A DNA stretch of 64,000 nt from Lysobacter arenosi (GTDB lineage Bacteria; Pseudomonadota; Gammaproteobacteria; Xanthomonadales; Xanthomonadaceae): contig NZ_CP071517.1 of assembly GCF_016613475.2 (NCBI RefSeq), forward strand, positions 1,364,001 to 1,428,000. Reading direction: 5' to 3'. Shown piece by piece: positions 63,569 to 64,000 of the stretch (positions are counted from its first letter, which is position 1; every line of letters begins with the position of its first letter). The translations under genes were made by a program, and so were the position numbers. The notes under the pieces were generated by a model. That model was not told the DNA's origin. It did no database searches and was given only the letters and a program-made list of their open reading frames with translations.

Positions 63569-64000
63569 ATGAAGACCAGCAAGCCGCAAAACATGATGCT
63601 CGCCACTGCCCTGGTGACCATCCTTGCCGCTACCTCGGCATTCGCCGCCGACGGCGACAAGAGCAAGATCAAGGGCCTGATCACCGCCGTCGACGGCAAC
63701 ACCCTCACCGTCAAGGACGGCAACAACGCCGTGCAGACCATCACCGTCTCGCCCGACACCAAGTTGAAGAAGACCAAGGGCCTGACCGGCGTGATCCATT
63801 CCAAGGTCGAACCTGGCGCGCTGATCCCCGGCCTGCCGATCAGCGCCGACGTGGTCGCCGCCGGCAGCGGCTTCAACGCCACCGAGATCTCGTTCAAGTC
63901 CGAAGACTTCAAGACCGCGCAACAGGTCGAGGCCGGCGTGGCCCCGACCAGCGCCCTGGCCAACGCCAACGCACAGCGTATCGACGACTTCGGCACGTAC
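63569..64000 (+). CDS. OmpA-family protein, N-terminal part (probable)
   Basis: The gene is cut by the right edge, so only 144 residues are visible. A signal peptide (MLATALVTILAATSAFAAD) is followed by a small strand-rich domain GLITAVDGNTLTVKDGNN, SPDTKLKKTKGLTG, and PISADVVAAGSGFNA. It ends ANAQRIDDFGTY. This matches the N-terminal module of a xanthomonad-type protein that is followed by an OmpA domain, as I recall it; the OmpA domain itself is not in view. AAGGGA lies six bases before ATG 63569; the ATG six bases earlier is too close to it. Confidence 0.7.
   Translation, partial: MKTSKPQNMMLATALVTILAATSAFAADGDKSKIKGLITAVDGNTLTVKDGNNAVQTITVSPDTKLKKTKGLTGVIHSKVEPGALIPGLPISADVVAAGSGFNATEISFKSEDFKTAQQVEAGVAPTSALANANAQRIDDFGTY

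Overview
The window is a dense stretch of a high-GC, Gram-negative chromosome. Codon use is strongly G/C-ending. There are lipoprotein and Sec signals and outer-membrane proteins: a YadA-type trimeric autotransporter, a beta-barrel-like protein and an OmpA-like N-terminus. The gene content (S9 peptidase, large YadA-like adhesin, many serine hydrolases and VOC/SRPBCC proteins, REP-type palindromes in convergent spacers) suggests a gammaproteobacterium of the Lysobacter/Luteimonas/Xanthomonas group. That placement is an inference from family composition; no rRNA or tRNA gene is visible. About 66 protein genes were recognised. Most are single genes or pairs of housekeeping or accessory type, with no sign of a prophage or a recent island.

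Layout. 1-9.3 kb: selO (cut by the left edge), a small basic protein, a secreted amidohydrolase, a DeaD-like RNA helicase, an EamA transporter, a glutamine amidotransferase, a REP pair, a pseudouridine synthase, and yaeQ coupled to a flavoprotein. 9.3-14.6 kb: an XRE regulator with a palindromic operator, an orphan contractile-injection spike/tip pair, an ArsR-SRPBCC-SRPBCC operon with two identical-arm operators, a lipoprotein FKBP, and an LLM oxidoreductase. 14.6-20.5 kb: a serine hydrolase, a second flavoprotein, a lipoprotein, trhO, and DUF998 and DUF1993 proteins. 20.6-25.7 kb: one 1705-residue trimeric autotransporter with three EF-hand-like loops in its head. 26.1-30.3 kb: a glycosyltransferase, then soxR divergent from a quinone oxidoreductase-MFS efflux pair with a textbook sox box. 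30.3-33.3 kb: HD hydrolase, arylamine N-acetyltransferase, FMN reductase, yjdM and DUF1622 genes.

33.4-38 kb holds a minus-strand cluster: two membrane proteins, a sulfatase, a HAD phosphatase and a formylglycine-generating enzyme. This is the best candidate for a little-described functional module. 38.2-44.8 kb: a di-heme cytochrome peroxidase, an M20 peptidase, an AlkD-like protein, two VOC proteins and a serine hydrolase. 44.9-47.2 kb: a BlaI/BlaR1-type pair with overlapping operators, in which the M56 protease carries a coiled-coil tail instead of a beta-lactam sensor. 47-56 kb: GMC oxidoreductase, GNAT, VOC, DksA-type, SET, TPR, TIGR04325-like and GST genes plus several unknown membrane proteins. 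56.3-64 kb: an RluF/RsuA-type pseudouridine synthase, yehS, a RIO kinase, a GFA protein, a small exported protein with a clear terminator, an S9 peptidase, an M14 carboxypeptidase-like protein, and an OmpA-like gene cut by the right edge.

Regulation is unusually readable here. Four palindromic operators sit next to their likely regulators (XRE, ArsR, SoxR, BlaI), and a TACACT hexamer recurs just upstream of five start codons.
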